Shown here in pieces: positions 12,834-13,687 of a DNA stretch of 13,687 bases. This DNA is from Candidatus Falkowbacteria bacterium CG02_land_8_20_14_3_00_36_14 (GTDB lineage Bacteria > Patescibacteriota > Patescibacteriia > Patescibacteriales > UM-FILTER-36-11), in NCBI GenBank assembly GCA_002781265.1, contig PETS01000127.1, positions 19,663 to 33,349 on the forward strand, given 5' to 3'. Position 1 is the first letter of the stretch. Each line of letters starts with the position of its first letter. The position numbers were made by a program, and so were the translations under genes. The notes beneath the pieces were generated by a model that saw nothing but the letters and a program-made list of their open reading frames with translations, did no database searches and was not told the origin of the DNA.

Positions 12834-13593
12834 ATGAAAAATAATAAAATCATCAAACAAAACAGTTTTACTGAGTTTCTGTTATACACCGCGCCGAATG
12901 GAAAAGTAAAAGTAGAAATATTTCTCCATAATGAAAATATCTGGCTGACACAGGACAAAATAGCTCTGTTATTTGGCGTACAAAGACCGGCTATAACTAA
13001 ACATCTTAAAAACATTTTTGGAAATAGGGAATTGAACGAAGATTCAGTTAGTTCCATTTTGGAACATACTGCTGGTGTAGTATTGACTACGATCCGAACG
13101 AAGAAATCACGAAACAATTTTTTGCTACCGTGCAGAATAAATTGCACTTTGCCATATCCGGTCTGACCGCCGCAGAGATTATTCACAAAAGAGTCGGTAG
13201 TGCCAAGCTGAATCTAGGGCTGACATCTTGGAAAAATTCTCCCAAAGGCGAGATTAGAATTAATGATGTGGCGGTTGCTAAAAATTATCTGGATGTAAAA
13301 GAATTGGACGGATTAAATAGAATCGTGACTATGTATCTGGATTATGCCGAAACACAGGCAAAAGGTGTGTAGCCATGCGGATGAAGGATTGGGTGAAAAA
13401 ACTGAATGCCTTCTTGCGGTTCAATGAGAGAAAAATATTACAAGACAATGGGAAAATCTCGCACGAAGTAGCAGTTGCGTTAGCAGAGGGTGAATATGAA
13501 AAATACCGCATTAAGCATGACAAAAACTATATTTCTGATTTTGACAGGGAAGTGAAGAAACTTCTTGACAAGAAAATGGTGTATAATGTATAA
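12834..13593 (+). pseudogene. rhuM: RhuM-family (virulence-associated, HTH) gene, broken by deletion and frameshift
   Basis: Three consecutive frames each match a successive part of RhuM-family proteins. Part 1 (12834 to about 13075): EFLLYTAPNGKVKVEIFLHN, then IWLTQDKIALLFGVQRPAIT and ELNEDSVSSILEHTA, the DNA-binding start. Part 2 (about 13076-13372, another frame): CSIDYDPNEEITKQFFATVQ, NKLHFAISGLTAAEII, NRIVTMYLDYAETQAK. Part 3 (13375-13593, third frame): MKDWVKKLNAFLRFNERKIL to the stop. The first junction skips about 85-90 residues normally found between LEHTA and the CSIDYDPN block; the second is repaired on paper by one extra A in the A-run at 13360-13363, giving QAKRCVAMRMKDW. A normal RhuM is about 330-345 residues. 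Such genes occur in defence and mobile islands; their biochemical role is unsettled. The 41-bp repeat flanks it on both sides. Confidence 0.88.
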
Positions 13594-13594
13594 T
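13565..13594 (+). promoter_or_regulatory. Consensus promoter at the 3' end of the rhuM remnant, reading out of the window
   Basis: TTGACA (13565-13570), 18 nt, TATAAT (13589-13594): both hexamers match the sigma-70 consensus. The -10 overlaps the stop region of the last rhuM frame. It would transcribe repeat copy 2 and whatever gene lies beyond the window. The -35 lies inside RhuM codons for Leu-Leu-Asp-Lys, so it could be fortuitous. Confidence 0.45.
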
Positions 13595-13607
13595 AAAAGC
13601 ACAAACT

Positions 13608-13648
13608 TATGATACAGACACCAACATCAAACCAGCCGAAACGAGAGA
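13608..13648 (+). repeat. 41-bp direct repeat, copy 2 (downstream of rhuM)
   Basis: Identical to 12767-12807. Here the frame that reads MYDTDTNIKPAETRE in copy 1 has no ATG (it reads ACT TAT GAT) but stays open through the repeat to the window edge, continuing SKPLNFLNPRFIK. The other frame, from ATG at 13609, gives 20 codons ending in TAA at 13669. A weak 5-bp GAGAG/CTCTC hairpin followed by five T (13647-13669) lies just after the repeat. Confidence 0.9.
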
Positions 13649-13687
13649 GAGTAAACCTCTCAACTTTTTAAACCCTCGGTTCATAAA

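Noticed and set aside
12767..13648. CRISPR array from the two 41-bp repeats
   Set aside because: Only two copies, separated by 800 nt of recognisable gene remnant, no spacers and no cas genes.
12767..13648. Insertion sequence with terminal repeats
   Set aside because: The repeats are direct, not inverted, no transposase lies between them, and 41 bp is too long for a typical target duplication.
13647..13669. Terminator after repeat copy 2 (GAGAG/CTCTC plus T-run)
   Set aside because: Only a 5-bp stem; too weak to call as a terminator without transcript data.

Overview
The window looks like a chromosomal segment of a Candidate Phyla Radiation (Patescibacteria, Parcubacteria-like) bacterium. 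The signs are AT-rich DNA, intergenic stretches almost free of G and C, several genes with no Shine-Dalgarno site, a giant lamin-tail-domain (LTD) surface protein, and a compact same-strand run of ftsK, an MBL-fold hydrolase, a small membrane protein and gyrA. The phylum is inferred from gene style and synteny, not from a marker phylogeny. Every gene I can support is on the + strand.

Layout. (1) 1-980: 3' part of a secreted GH17-type glucan hydrolase with an accessory C-terminal domain, closed by a strong terminator. (2) 1075-2017: a stand-alone unit with a near-consensus sigma-70-type promoter, a strong Shine-Dalgarno site, a secreted PEP-CTERM protein and a terminator. It looks foreign to its surroundings. 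(3) 2112-5132: a 1006-residue membrane-anchored protein with four LTD repeats, a PKD domain and an OB-fold-like tail. A perfect inverted repeat sits in frame in one of its linkers. (4) 5133-5476: gene-free, holding two different palindromic elements and a weak promoter. (5) 5477-12261: ftsK, MBL-fold hydrolase, single-pass membrane protein and gyrA with gaps of 98, 35 and 10 nt, probably co-transcribed in part. FtsK carries a second in-frame repeat, of the widespread 'PELVEG' type. GyrA has a lysine-rich N-terminal extension. (6) 12262-13687: a decayed accessory region. It holds a remnant resembling the N-terminus of an AbiEii-type nucleotidyltransferase toxin, overlapping ATG/TGA-style with a small DUF6922-like gene. 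Next comes a rhuM-family gene broken by an internal deletion and a 1-nt frameshift. A perfect 41-bp direct repeat flanks rhuM, each copy preceded by a promoter-like TATAATAAAAG.

How the parts relate. FtsK (chromosome pumping at division) and GyrA (supercoiling) are housekeeping chromosome-maintenance functions. The GH17 enzyme, PEP-CTERM protein and LTD/PKD protein all act outside the membrane, so the left half is a cell-surface region. The right end is a defence or addiction-type island in decay. The most unusual signals are the 41-bp repeat around rhuM, the two palindromic elements inside coding sequence, and the PEP-CTERM gene in what looks like a CPR genome.
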